A stretch of 64,000 nt of DNA from Gloeobacter morelensis MG652769 (GTDB lineage: Bacteria; Cyanobacteriota; Cyanobacteriia; Gloeobacterales; Gloeobacteraceae): positions 1,984,001-2,048,000 of the forward strand of contig NZ_CP063845.1 in NCBI RefSeq assembly GCF_021018745.1, read 5' to 3'. The notes under the pieces are model-generated. The model did not search any database. It was not told the DNA's origin and saw only the letters and a list, made by a program, of their open reading frames with translations. Of the stretch, positions 53,126-61,650 are shown in pieces (the stretch's first letter is position 1; every line of letters starts with the position of its first letter). The position numbers and the translations under genes are program-made.

Positions 53126-53863
53126 TTATTCTTTGGGTTCGGTGATGCGCTGGAACAGATAGCCGGTGCCGCGCGCGGTGAGGATCAGTTCCGGGTTGGA
53201 CGGGTCGTCCTCGAGCTTGGAGCGCAGGCGCGAGATGTGCACATCGACCACGCGGGTGTCCACGTGGCGCTCGGGGGTATAGCCCCAGACTTCCTGAAGG
53301 ATCTCCGAGCGCGAAAAGGGCTCGCCCGAGCGACTCACCAACAGCTCCAGTAGCGAAAATTCCATGCCGGTCAGGCGGATGCGCTCGCCGCGCTTGTAGA
53401 CCTGGCGTTTGTTGGTGTCGATCTTGAGATCGCCCACGTGGATGACGCCCGAACTCGGGATGCCGCTCGCGGTGTCGCGGTCGGCCCGGCGCAGGACCGA
53501 GCGGATGCGCGCCTCCAGTTCCTTGGGGGAGAAGGGCTTGACGACATAGTCGTCCGCCCCCAGCTCCAGACCTGTGATCCGGTCGGCCACATCGCCTAGG
53601 GCGGTCAGCATGATGATCGGGACGTCGGAGTCCTTGCGCAGTTCCTGACAGACGCCGTAGCCGTCCAGCTTCGGCATCATCACGTCGAGCACGACCAAGT
53701 CCGGGTGCTCGCGGCTGAAGACTTCGAGCGCCTCTTCACCGTCGGCAGCCGTGACCACGTCGTAGCCGATCATCGACAGACGGGTTTCCAGGATGCGGCG
53801 GATGCTGGCCTCGTCGTCGACAACAAGAATCTTTTCTTTGCGGTTGTCCAAGTTGCCCACCAC
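53126..53863 (-). CDS. rpaB: OmpR-family response regulator RpaB (Ycf27)
   Basis: 245 aa from GTG 53863. Receiver domain with DDEASIRRIL, phospho-acceptor Asp in LVVLDVMMPKLDGYGVCQEL, Thr/Lys switch residues in IIMLTALGDVADRITGLELG and DDYVVKPFSPKELEARIRSV. The winged-helix domain ends with the cyanobacterial RpaB signature VVDVHISRLRSKLEDDPSNP then ELILTARGTGYLFQRI. RpaB works with the Hik33/NblS kinase and binds HLR1 boxes in high-light, photosystem and phycobilisome genes; it is usually essential. An AT-rich 250-bp stretch upstream is its likely promoter. The kinase is not in the window. Confidence 0.94.
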   Translation of the reverse strand: MVGNLDNRKEKILVVDDEASIRRILETRLSMIGYDVVTAADGEEALEVFSREHPDLVVLDVMMPKLDGYGVCQELRKDSDVPIIMLTALGDVADRITGLELGADDYVVKPFSPKELEARIRSVLRRADRDTASGIPSSGVIHVGDLKIDTNKRQVYKRGERIRLTGMEFSLLELLVSRSGEPFSRSEILQEVWGYTPERHVDTRVVDVHISRLRSKLEDDPSNPELILTARGTGYLFQRITEPKE

Positions 53864-54113
53864 CCATTAATAACTTTTGATGACTTTTGTTTAGTCTATC
53901 AGGTTGTTGTAAACTACATATTCAACTTTTGTTTCTTTTAACACTTTCTCCAGAAAGCCGGGACGCATTGACCGGAAGCGGCCAACGTTGCTGTAGCTAG
54001 TGATCCCCGTTCGTAAGCAATTGTGCTTAGCGGGTCAATGCAGCCAATCCAGCAAAGCGATTGCCCACGGGATCGGTCTTGATGCTAACGAAATGTAAAC
54101 GGATTCTAGAAGG

Positions 54114-54878
54114 CTATAGGGCGCGTTGCAGCAGCGTATGCAGCTGGCCGGTACCTTTTTTGAGACGGCGCGAGATGGTCATCGGCGAGACCCCCAGGCG
54201 GCGGGCGGTCTCGCTCTGGGTGCGCTTTTCAAGATAGACCTGCCTGACTGCGGCCTGGGTCGCCGCTTCCAGTTGGGCGAGGGCCCGGGCAAGGTGGGCG
54301 CGCTCCTGTCCTTCCGGCGAGACTTCCGGTGTGTCCGGCCCCGGGAGTAGCTCGACTAAGGGCGGGGTGTCGGGGTGGGAGCCGGCGGGCGCATCGAGGC
54401 TGACGAGGGTGCGGTTGGCGCGCGCCAGGCGCACCTGCAGCCACTCCTCAGCGCTGATGCCGAGGGCCGAAGCTATCTGTCGCTCGCTGGGGGTGCATCC
54501 ATGCCGCTGGCTGAGGGTGTGGGCCGCCCGCCGAGCGCGGCTATCCAGCTCGAGCAATCGGCGCGGCAGACGCACGCCGTGGCCATGGTCGCGCAGGTAG
54601 TGCTGAATCGCTCCCCGGATGCAGGGGGTGGCAAAGGAGCTGAAGGCGTGGCCCAAAGACGGGTCGAAGCGCTCGACGGCGCGCAGCAGGCCGATGGCGC
54701 CCACCTGTACAAGATCTTCGAACGGCTCGCTGCCGCCGCGGGCCAGTTGGTGGGCGATCTTGCGCACCAGGCCCAGGTTGCGGCAGACCAGTTCGTTGCG
54801 CAGTGCGGTGGAAGGAGATTCGCCGTAGGTGCGCAACAACAGCCGGGTCGGCCCGGCAAATTTCGGGGTGCCTGTCAT
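54114..54878 (-). CDS. sigF: Group 3 sigma factor, SigF-like
   Basis: 254 aa, sigma-B/F/G type. Region 2: ELVCRNLGLVRKIAHQLARG, EPFEDLVQVGAIGLLRAVER, FDPSLGHAFSSFATPCIRGA. Region 3 follows (VRLPRRLLELDSRARRAAHT), and region 4 has AVRQVYLEKRTQSETARRLG then VSPMTISRRLKKGTGQL. In Synechocystis SigF controls type IV pilus and motility genes. Here it lies head-to-head with the pilB-pilT-pilC operon (about 167 bp between starts), which supports the same role; no anti-sigma factor is adjacent. Confidence 0.9.
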   Translation of the reverse strand: MTGTPKFAGPTRLLLRTYGESPSTALRNELVCRNLGLVRKIAHQLARGGSEPFEDLVQVGAIGLLRAVERFDPSLGHAFSSFATPCIRGAIQHYLRDHGHGVRLPRRLLELDSRARRAAHTLSQRHGCTPSERQIASALGISAEEWLQVRLARANRTLVSLDAPAGSHPDTPPLVELLPGPDTPEVSPEGQERAHLARALAQLEAATQAAVRQVYLEKRTQSETARRLGVSPMTISRRLKKGTGQLHTLLQRAL

Positions 54879-55045
54879 AAAAGCCTTCGGTTACCAAAGT
54901 GTTCGTGGACCGCATCCTACCGGGGGCCCGGCCGGGCCGGGTCGATTGCGCCACCTGGGCGGCCCGGTTTGTTCGGCGCCGCACGGGTGAGAAACCGGCT
55001 CCGCCGCGGGGTACGCTCTGTTTGGCGTTTACCCGGCTGGGGTTG

Positions 55046-56671
55046 ATGGCATCCGCGCAGCGATTGTTCGAATTGAAGATCCGCTATGGCGTCGCCGCCT
55101 TCGACCCCGCCGGGGTCGATCCGGTTCGCCTGCGGCGGTTGGTCGAGACCTGGCTAACTATCGAAAGTTGTGCCCACCACCGGCTGCTGCCGGTGCGCGA
55201 GGAGGAGGGGGCGCTGGCTGTGGCGATGGTCGATCCTGAGCGCCTCGAAGCCCTCGACGAACTGCAGCGGCGGGGCCGGTTGCGCGGCCTCGCCCTGCGC
55301 CGCCTCGCCATCGACGCCCAGGATTTTGCCTTGTTGCTTGAAGCCTGCCAGGCAGCGCCGATGGAGCCGGAGGCAGCGGCGGGCGAACTGGAGGCGCCCG
55401 TGGTGCGGCTTTCCTCCCAGATTCTCGATCGGGCGGTAGCGGAAGGGGCCTCCGACATCCACATCGAACCGCAGCCCGCCGGGGTGCGCGTCCGCCTGCG
55501 CCGGGACGGCGTGCTGCACGAGGCCGGCGAACCGCTGAGCGCCGAGCTGGGATTGGCGCTGGTGTCGCGCTTCAAGATCCTCTCGGAACTGGATATTGCC
55601 GAGCGCCGTCTCCCCCAGGACGGCCGTTTGTACCGCCGCGTCGGGGAGCGGGCCGTCGATTTTCGCGTCTCGACGTTGCCGGGGCGCTTCGGAGAGAAAG
55701 TGGTGCTCAGGCTGCTCGACAACGCCGCCACCCGCCTGGGGCTCGACCAGCTGATTGGCGAGGCCGGGACGCTCACGGCGGTGCGCGCATTGATTCGTCG
55801 CCCCCACGGGTTGTTTCTGGTCACCGGTCCCACCGGCTCGGGCAAGACGACCACCCTCTACGCGGCGCTTGCCGAGCGCAACGAGCCGGGGGTCAACATC
55901 GCCACCGCCGAAGATCCGGTGGAGTACACCCTGGCCGGGATCACCCAGGTGCAGGTGATCCGCGAGAAGGGCCTCGATTTTGCCCGCATTTTGCGCGCGC
56001 TGCTCCGGCAAGATCCCGATATCGTGCTGGTGGGGGAGACCCGCGACCGCGAGACCGCCCAGACCGCCATCGAAGCGGCCCTCACCGGCCACCTGGTGCT
56101 CACCAGCCTGCACACCAACGACGCGGCCGGGGCGGTTGCGCGCCTCAGGGAGCTGGGGGTGGCCCCCTATTTGATCGCCAGTGCCCTGGTGGGCGTGCTC
56201 GCCCAGCGGCTGTTGCGCCGGCTTTGCAGCGAGTGCAAAGAGGCGTATGTACCGCCTCCTGAGCGCCTCGCCCGCTTTGGCCTCACAGGCGGGACGTACT
56301 TTCAGGTGCGGGGGCAGAGGGGAGCAGCCTGCCCCGGCTGCGGCGGCGTAGGTTATAAAGGGCGCGTCGGAGTTTACGAAATCATGTCCCTGGGAGAACA
56401 CCTGCGCCAACTGATCGGCCGCGAAGCCACCACCCAGACGCTGCGCGAGGCGGCGGCGGCGGGCGGGATGCGCTCGCTGCTGGCAGGTTCTCTGGATCTG
56501 GCCCGCGCGGGGGTAACCAGCTTAGAGGAAGTCGAGCGCGTCACCCTCTGCGACACTGACAACGCGGCAAGCCCCTCGGCCGCGAGCCACCCCATCTGCC
56601 GCGGCTGCGGCGGCGAGTTGCACAGCGAATGGCTCGCCTGTCCCTACTGCACTCTGCCCCGGATCGATTAG
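55046..56671 (+). CDS. pilB: Type IV pilus extension ATPase PilB
   Basis: 541 aa from ATG 55046; the frame upstream to 54899 overlaps the sigF promoter region and is not family-like. N-terminal GspE/MshEN-type part, then DIHIEPQPAGVRVRLRRDGV, Walker A LVTGPTGSGKTTTLYAAL, Asp/Glu box EDPVEYTLAGITQVQV, Walker B DPDIVLVGETRDRETAQTAI and His box LTGHLVLTSLHTNDAAGA. The standard four-Cys zinc motif is CSECKEAY...CPGCGGVGYKGR. An extra Cys-rich tail follows (ICRGCGGEL and CPYCTLPRID), not a usual part of PilB. Powers pilus assembly at the inner membrane with PilC. First gene of pilB-pilT-pilC. Confidence 0.93.
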   Translation: MASAQRLFELKIRYGVAAFDPAGVDPVRLRRLVETWLTIESCAHHRLLPVREEEGALAVAMVDPERLEALDELQRRGRLRGLALRRLAIDAQDFALLLEACQAAPMEPEAAAGELEAPVVRLSSQILDRAVAEGASDIHIEPQPAGVRVRLRRDGVLHEAGEPLSAELGLALVSRFKILSELDIAERRLPQDGRLYRRVGERAVDFRVSTLPGRFGEKVVLRLLDNAATRLGLDQLIGEAGTLTAVRALIRRPHGLFLVTGPTGSGKTTTLYAALAERNEPGVNIATAEDPVEYTLAGITQVQVIREKGLDFARILRALLRQDPDIVLVGETRDRETAQTAIEAALTGHLVLTSLHTNDAAGAVARLRELGVAPYLIASALVGVLAQRLLRRLCSECKEAYVPPPERLARFGLTGGTYFQVRGQRGAACPGCGGVGYKGRVGVYEIMSLGEHLRQLIGREATTQTLREAAAAGGMRSLLAGSLDLARAGVTSLEEVERVTLCDTDNAASPSAASHPICRGCGGELHSEWLACPYCTLPRID

Positions 56672-56696
56672 CCAGCGAGAGTTTCGGAGGAACGCC

Positions 56697-57854
56697 ATGC
56701 CCGTACCAACTATCCAGCAACTGATGCAGACCGTCGTCGACTGGTCGGGATCCGACCTGCACATCGCCGCCGGGATGCCGCCGTGCATCCGCGCCGGGGG
56801 CAAATTGCGCTTTGCGGGTGAATCGCCCCTCGCCCCCGACGACACCCAGGCGATGATCTTCAGCCTGCTCACCCCCGGCCAGCGCCAACACCTCGAAGCG
56901 CACTGGGAGCTGGATTTTTCCCACGGTATCGGTGCCACCCGCTTTCGCATCAACGTCTACAAGGACAAAGGCCACTACGCCGCCGCCCTGCGCGCCCTCA
57001 GCTCGAAGATCCCGGCTATCGACGACTTGGGTCTGCCACCGGTGATGCGCGATATCGCCGACCGGCCCCGCGGATTGGTGCTGGTCACCGGTCCCACCGG
57101 CTCGGGCAAGACGACCACCCTCGCTTCGCTCATCGACTACATCAACACCAGTCGATCCGAGCACATCCTCACCGTCGAAGATCCGATCGAGTATCTGTTC
57201 GTACCCAAAAAGTCCTTTATCAACCAGCGCCAGTTGGGCGAGGATACCAAGAGTTTCGCCAACGCCCTGCGCGCCGCCCTGCGCGAGGATCCGGACGTCA
57301 TCCTCGTCGGTGAGATGCGCGATCTCGAGACGATCCAGCTGGCGATCACCGCCGCTGAGACGGGCCACCTGGTCTTTGCCACCCTGCACACCGCCTCCGC
57401 CGCCCAGACGGTCGACCGCATGGTCGATGTCTTCCCGCCCGCCCAGCAGCAGCAAATTCGCGTACAGCTTTCCAATTCGCTGGTGGCGGTCTTTGCCCAA
57501 ACGCTGATCCCGCGCGCCGATGCCGGCAGCGGCATCCAGTCGCGCTGCCTGGCGCAGGAGATCATGATCGTCACCCCTGCCATCGCCAACCTCATCCGCG
57601 AGGGCAAGACCAGCCAGATCTACTCGGCCATTCAGACGGGCGGCAATCTGGGCATGAAGACCCTGGAGACATCCCTGCGCGACCTGTACGCGGCGGGCCG
57701 GATTTCCTACGAGAATGCCCTCGCCCGCACCTCCAGGCCCGAGGAGTTCCAGCGCATAGCCGGAGCTCCCCCGGCGGCGGGCCGGCCGGCCGTCGGCCCC
57801 GGCGGCGGCGGTGGTCCCCGCCCCTCGTTCACCCAGCCCATCACCAACCGCTAA
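56697..57854 (+). CDS. pilT: Type IV pilus retraction ATPase PilT
   Basis: 385 aa. Starts VPTIQQLMQTVVDWSGSDLH. Walker A LVTGPTGSGKTTTLASLIDY, Asp box EDPIEYLFVPKKS, Walker B DPDVILVGEMRDLETIQLAI, His box ETGHLVFATLHTASAAQTVD, and PAIANLIREGKTSQIYS, the variant of the AIRNLIRE motif needed for retraction. The C-terminal ~30 residues are Gly/Pro-rich. 25 bp after pilB with a GGAGGAA ribosome binding site. Hydrolyses ATP to depolymerise the pilus for twitching and DNA uptake. Confidence 0.96.
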   Translation: MPVPTIQQLMQTVVDWSGSDLHIAAGMPPCIRAGGKLRFAGESPLAPDDTQAMIFSLLTPGQRQHLEAHWELDFSHGIGATRFRINVYKDKGHYAAALRALSSKIPAIDDLGLPPVMRDIADRPRGLVLVTGPTGSGKTTTLASLIDYINTSRSEHILTVEDPIEYLFVPKKSFINQRQLGEDTKSFANALRAALREDPDVILVGEMRDLETIQLAITAAETGHLVFATLHTASAAQTVDRMVDVFPPAQQQQIRVQLSNSLVAVFAQTLIPRADAGSGIQSRCLAQEIMIVTPAIANLIREGKTSQIYSAIQTGGNLGMKTLETSLRDLYAAGRISYENALARTSRPEEFQRIAGAPPAAGRPAVGPGGGGGPRPSFTQPITNR

Positions 57855-57874
57855 GCTGCCTTTGAGCGAACGCT

Positions 57875-59107
57875 ATGCCGCAATTCAAGTACCGCGTGCG
57901 CGACTACCGGGGGACCGCCATCGAGGAGACCGTCGAGGCCGACAGCGCCGTCACGCTGCGCGCGCGCCTGCGCGAGCAGGGCATGTACGTGCTGCAGATT
58001 GCCGAGGTCCAGCCGAGCGCCCTGCAGGGGGCTTTTTCGCTGGAGGCGCTCCAGACGGCCACCACCCGCATCACTATCCGCGACAAGTCGCTGTTTGCCC
58101 GCCAGCTCGCGGCGATGACCAGCGCGGGCGTCTCGCTGGTGCGCTCACTCACAGTGCTCGAAGAGCAGTCGACCAACCGCAAGCTCAAAAAAGTGCTCAC
58201 CCAGGTGAGCTTCGACGTCCAGCAGGGCAGCAGCCTCGCTGCCTCGATGCGCAAGTTTCCCCAGGCTTTCGACAACCTGTTCGTGGCGATGATCCAGGCG
58301 GGCGAGGCCGGGGGTCTGCTCGATCAGGTGCTCGACCGGCTCTCCAAGTTGCTTGAAGATCAAGACCGCCTGCAGCGGCAGGTGCGTTCCGCCCTCGCCT
58401 ATCCGGTCACGGTGCTTATCCTCGCGGTGATTATTTTCCTGGCGATGGTGACGTTCATCCTGCCGGTCTTCAAGGACATCTTCAAGCAACTCGGGGGCGA
58501 ATTGCCCGCCTTTACCCAGACGTTGATGGGCCTGAGCGAACTGCTGCAAAACCCGTTTGCCTGGGCGTTTCTAATCATTGCCGGCGGTGGGATTACCTGG
58601 CTGTACCGGCGCTATAACAATTCCCCCGGCGGCAGGCGGGTCGTCGACCGCATCAAGCTCGCTCTGCCTTTGTTTGGCGATTTGATTCAAAAAGCCTCGG
58701 TGGCTCGCTTCTGCCGCACGTTCGGATCGTTGGTAAGATCCGGGGTGCCTATCCTCAGTGCCCTGGAGATCGTCCGCGACACCGCCGGCAATGCCGTGAT
58801 CGCCGACGCCGTGGACGAAGCGCGCCGGGTGATCCGCGAAGGCAGTCTGATTAGCCCCACCCTCAAAAAAGAAAAAGCCTTTCCGCCCATGGCGGTGCAG
58901 ATGATCAGCGTCGGCGAAGAGTCGGGCGAACTCGACAGCATGCTGATGAAAGTCGCCGATTTCTACGAGTCGGAAGTCGAGCAGGCGGTCAAGGCGCTCA
59001 CCAGCTTGCTGGAGCCCATCATGATCGTGGTCCTCGGGGGACTGGTGGGCTCGGTCATCCTGGCGATGTACCTGCCGCTGTTTACAGTCTTCGACTTGAT
59101 CAAGTAG
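57875..59107 (+). CDS. pilC: Type IV pilus platform protein PilC
   Basis: 410 aa inner-membrane protein that couples PilB/PilT to pilus assembly. Two T2SSF/GspF domains: TIRDKSLFARQLAAMTSAGV then SLVRSLTVLEEQSTNRKLKK, and the second from SVARFCRTFGSLVRSGVPIL. Membrane helices ALAYPVTVLILAVIIFLAMV, AFLIIAGGGITWLY and IMIVVLGGLVGSVILAMYLP. Follows pilT by 20 bp. Pilins and secretin genes are not in the window. Confidence 0.95.
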   Translation: MPQFKYRVRDYRGTAIEETVEADSAVTLRARLREQGMYVLQIAEVQPSALQGAFSLEALQTATTRITIRDKSLFARQLAAMTSAGVSLVRSLTVLEEQSTNRKLKKVLTQVSFDVQQGSSLAASMRKFPQAFDNLFVAMIQAGEAGGLLDQVLDRLSKLLEDQDRLQRQVRSALAYPVTVLILAVIIFLAMVTFILPVFKDIFKQLGGELPAFTQTLMGLSELLQNPFAWAFLIIAGGGITWLYRRYNNSPGGRRVVDRIKLALPLFGDLIQKASVARFCRTFGSLVRSGVPILSALEIVRDTAGNAVIADAVDEARRVIREGSLISPTLKKEKAFPPMAVQMISVGEESGELDSMLMKVADFYESEVEQAVKALTSLLEPIMIVVLGGLVGSVILAMYLPLFTVFDLIK

Positions 59108-59308
59108 GGCGCCCGGAGCCGGAGCTCTCGGCGTACCGGGAGCGGTCAAGCCGGAGAAGCGTGATAGCACACCCAGGTATGTAGCGTGTTGCTTATGGTA
59201 GCCAAGCGCCAAGCAGCAGCGATTCCAGTAAGTCGTCTTGACGTGCGACCGCAAAAGTGAACCGCTTAGAATGTGAGTCTTCCAGCCGCCGACACCGCGA
59301 GGAAGACT

Positions 59309-59575
59309 ATGAAGAAAAGCCGATTCACGACTGAACAGATGATTGCCATCCTCAACGAGGGGCAAGCCGGAGCCAACGTGGCGGACTTGTGCCGCAGGCA
59401 CGGCATCTGCGAGCAAACTTACTACCGTTGGAAAGCCAAGTTCGGCGGCATGGAAATCTCGGAAGCCCTGCGCCTCAAGGACCTCGAAGAAGAAAACCGC
59501 AAGCTCAAGCAGATCGTCGCCGACCAGGCCCTCGATATCCATGCGCTCAAGGCGGTGCTGTCAAAAAAATTCTGA
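59309..59575 (+). CDS. IS3-family transposase OrfA
   Basis: 88 aa from the ATG at 59309 (GAGGA before it). Helix-turn-helix: MIAILNEGQAGANVADLCRR then HGICEQTYYRWKAKFGGME, followed by a leucine-zipper region LKDLEEENRKLKQIVADQAL. It ends at a run of seven A (59563-59569), a slippery site for -1 frameshifting into OrfB, which would make the full transposase. Confidence 0.9.
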   Translation: MKKSRFTTEQMIAILNEGQAGANVADLCRRHGICEQTYYRWKAKFGGMEISEALRLKDLEEENRKLKQIVADQALDIHALKAVLSKKF

Positions 59576-60463
59576 CCCCAGCCGCCAAGCGTCAAGCTAC
59601 TTCCTACCTGCAAACCGATTTGCAGCTCTCCCAGAGGCACGCTTGCAGGCTGCTGGGGTTGCACCGTTCCACTGCTCGGCTGCTCAGCCGTCGCAAGGAA
59701 GATCCCGTCCTGCTTGCGCGCCTGAAGCAGTTGGCCGCCGAACGTCCACGCTATGGCTATCGACGGCTGACACTGCTGCTGAGGCGGGAAGGCAGGCTGG
59801 TCAACGCCAAGAAAATCCACCGGCTGTGCATCAGGGAGGGATTGCTGGTGGGTCGTTGCCCCAACGACCCTGGTGCGCCCAAAAAAGCGTAAGCCCCGCA
59901 CCAGGCCGTCTGTGCGGCCGGAGGCGCCCTTGCTGGAGCGTCCGAACCAGTTGTGGAGCCTGGATTTTGTCGAGGATGCACTGGCGGATGGGCGCAAACT
60001 GCGGACCTTGACGATTGTGGACGTCTACAGCCGGGAGTGTCCACAGATAGAAGTGGATACCTCTCTGCCTTCGGCTCGGGTCGTGCGGGTGCTGGAGACA
60101 CTGGCCGCCAGGCGGCAGTTGCCCCAGCAGTTGCTGGTGGACAATGGACCGGAGTTTGTCTGCCGGAAGCTTGCCCAGTGGGCAACGCAGCGCGGTATCC
60201 GCATCGCCTTCACCCGCCCTGGCAAGCCAACTGACAAGCCGCACATCGAGAGCTTCAACGGCAAATTTCGGGATGAGTGCTTGAAGGCACACTACTTCCT
60301 GAGCGTGGCTGATGCCAGACGGATCATCGAAACCTGGCGGTTGGACTACAACAACTACCGGCCCCACAGTGCTTTGGCAGGAGCGACACCGATGGAGTTT
60401 TTGAGCCAGGTTGATGCCGTTCAGGCGACACCGGAGCCTGAACGGCATCAACCTGTACGATGA
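59563..60463 (+). pseudogene. IS3-family transposase OrfB, frameshifted
   Basis: First part (frame entered from OrfA by -1 shift): ILTPAAKRQATSYLQTDLQL, RRSTARLLSRRKEDPVLLAR-like, ERPRYGYRRLTLLLRREGRL. It ends in GAPKKA at an A-run (59881-59886). The DDE core lies in another frame: WSLDFVEDALADGRKLRTLT (first Asp), LVDNGPEFVCRKL (second Asp), KPHIESFNGKFRDECLKAHY (Glu), and PHSALAGATPMEFLSQ. Deleting one A restores one frame (GAPKKRKPRTRPSV), so a single-base insertion, or transcriptional slippage, separates the halves. All three catalytic residues remain. Confidence 0.82.
60409..60453 (+). terminator. Perfect 18-bp inverted repeat at the IS orfB end
   Basis: GGTTGATGCCGTTCAGGC (60409-60426) and GCCTGAACGGCATCAACC (60436-60453), spacer GACACCGGA. 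It lies inside the last codons of orfB and gives a very stable hairpin; no T-run follows. It may block readthrough from the IS or be part of transposition control. Confidence 0.55.
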
Positions 60464-60593
60464 TGAAAACCAGGCAGGAAGCTCACTTTTTCAGCGGATC
60501 ATTATTCGGGGCCAGGTCAGATTGGCTGGAGAAATAGTGACCTGCAGTCAAACTGGATGGATGCAACCCCCCGGGACAGGGAGCTTGAAAGGT

Positions 60594-61586
60594 ATGAAAA
60601 ATGGATGGCGGGCAGTAGTAGCAGGGCTGATTGTGGGCGCGAGTTTGGCAACTGGAGCCCAAGCGGCGCAGTTTAAGGACATTGCCGGGTACTGGGGAGC
60701 TTCCTACGTCGATACCCTGGCCGATCGCCGGTTTATTGCCGGTTTTCCGGACGGCACTTTTCGCCCCGATGCGCCGGTCACCCGCGCCCAACTCGCAGCG
60801 ATGGCCGCGCGCGCTTTTGATCTGCCCGAAAGCCAGGTGAGCAGCCTCAATTTTAAAGACGTCCCCCCGAATTGCTGGGCGGCCAGAGCGATTGCGGCGG
60901 TGGCCGACCGGGGTCTGGCAAGCGGGTTTCTGGACGGCAACTTCCGCCCCGAGGAGCTGCTCACCCGCGCCCAGGCGATCGTGATCTTTTCGCAGGTGCT
61001 CGGGCGCTCTGCCGGCAGCAGCACCGAGGGTGCGCTCAGCAGTTATACCGACGCGGTGGCGGTGCCCGATTGGGCAAAGCCAGGGATCAAAAAAGCTAGC
61101 GCCGCCTCGATTATCGTGAGCTATCCTGACCCGAACGTGATTAAGCCCAACACCGTCGCCACCCGCGGCGAAGTGGCCGCGATGATGTACCAGACCTTGA
61201 TGCGTCTGGGCATCAGCCTGCCGCCTCTCGATATCGGGGTGGTGGGCAGCGACGACCGGCCGACGGTGCCGCGCAAGGATTGGGCGGCTGCCGAGCGGGT
61301 TGAGATCGAGCGGCTGGTGCTGCTGCCGGAATTGAACGTGTTTCGCTCGGGAGATGCGCTGTTGGTGCGCGCCTTTGCCACCCCCGGAGCGCAGGCAAAT
61401 TTTACCCTGCCGGGAATCGCTTCGGCGGTGCCGATGGAAGAAAAGCAGCCCGGAATCTACGAGGGCTCCTACGTGATCAAACGCGGCGACCAGGGAGGCG
61501 AGTTGCGCCTGGCAGTCACCTTGCGCGGCTCCAATGGCCGCGCTACCACCCAGGTGTGGCCCCAGGGAATCCATATCAATCGTTAG
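60594..61586 (+). CDS. SLH-domain envelope protein (copy 1)
   Basis: 330 aa. Signal peptide WRAVVAGLIVGASLATGAQA. Three S-layer homology motifs follow: FKDIAGYWGASYVDTLADRR with GFPDGTFRPDAPVTRAQLAA; FKDVPPNCWAARAIAAVADR with GFLDGNFRPEELLTRAQAIV; and YTDAVAVPDWAKPGIKKAS with ATRGEVAAMMYQTL. The C-terminal ~100 residues are a beta-rich domain (VLLPELNVFRSGDALLVRAF). SLH domains anchor proteins to cell-wall polymers. ATG 60594 lies behind GGGAG. Close paralogue of the gene at 62982. Confidence 0.88.
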   Translation: MKNGWRAVVAGLIVGASLATGAQAAQFKDIAGYWGASYVDTLADRRFIAGFPDGTFRPDAPVTRAQLAAMAARAFDLPESQVSSLNFKDVPPNCWAARAIAAVADRGLASGFLDGNFRPEELLTRAQAIVIFSQVLGRSAGSSTEGALSSYTDAVAVPDWAKPGIKKASAASIIVSYPDPNVIKPNTVATRGEVAAMMYQTLMRLGISLPPLDIGVVGSDDRPTVPRKDWAAAERVEIERLVLLPELNVFRSGDALLVRAFATPGAQANFTLPGIASAVPMEEKQPGIYEGSYVIKRGDQGGELRLAVTLRGSNGRATTQVWPQGIHINR

Positions 61587-61650
61587 AGCAGATCTCTCAG
61601 CTGCCCCTGGAGCTACTCCAGCGCGCCTGCACGATGCGACGGGCGAGTTG

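Larger units (their letters stand above)
59258..60501 (+). mobile_element. IS3-family insertion sequence (IS407-like group), 1244 bp
   Basis: Imperfect terminal repeats: left TGAACCGCTTAGAATGTGAG from 59258, right end (reverse complement of 60481-60501) TGATCCGCTGAAAAAGTGAG. The two overlapping orfs fit the IS3 pattern. No clear target duplication flanks the ends (AAAG left, TTAT right), so the insertion is old or rearranged. It separates pilC from the SLH gene. Confidence 0.85.

Noticed and set aside
53864-54113. HLR1-like TTTACA repeats before rpaB suggesting autoregulation
   Set aside because: Only one half-site resembles the motif; spacing of a second half-site is wrong.
59251-60508. Target-site duplication around the IS3 element
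   Set aside because: Flanking bases do not match at 3-5 bp on either side of the inverted repeats.
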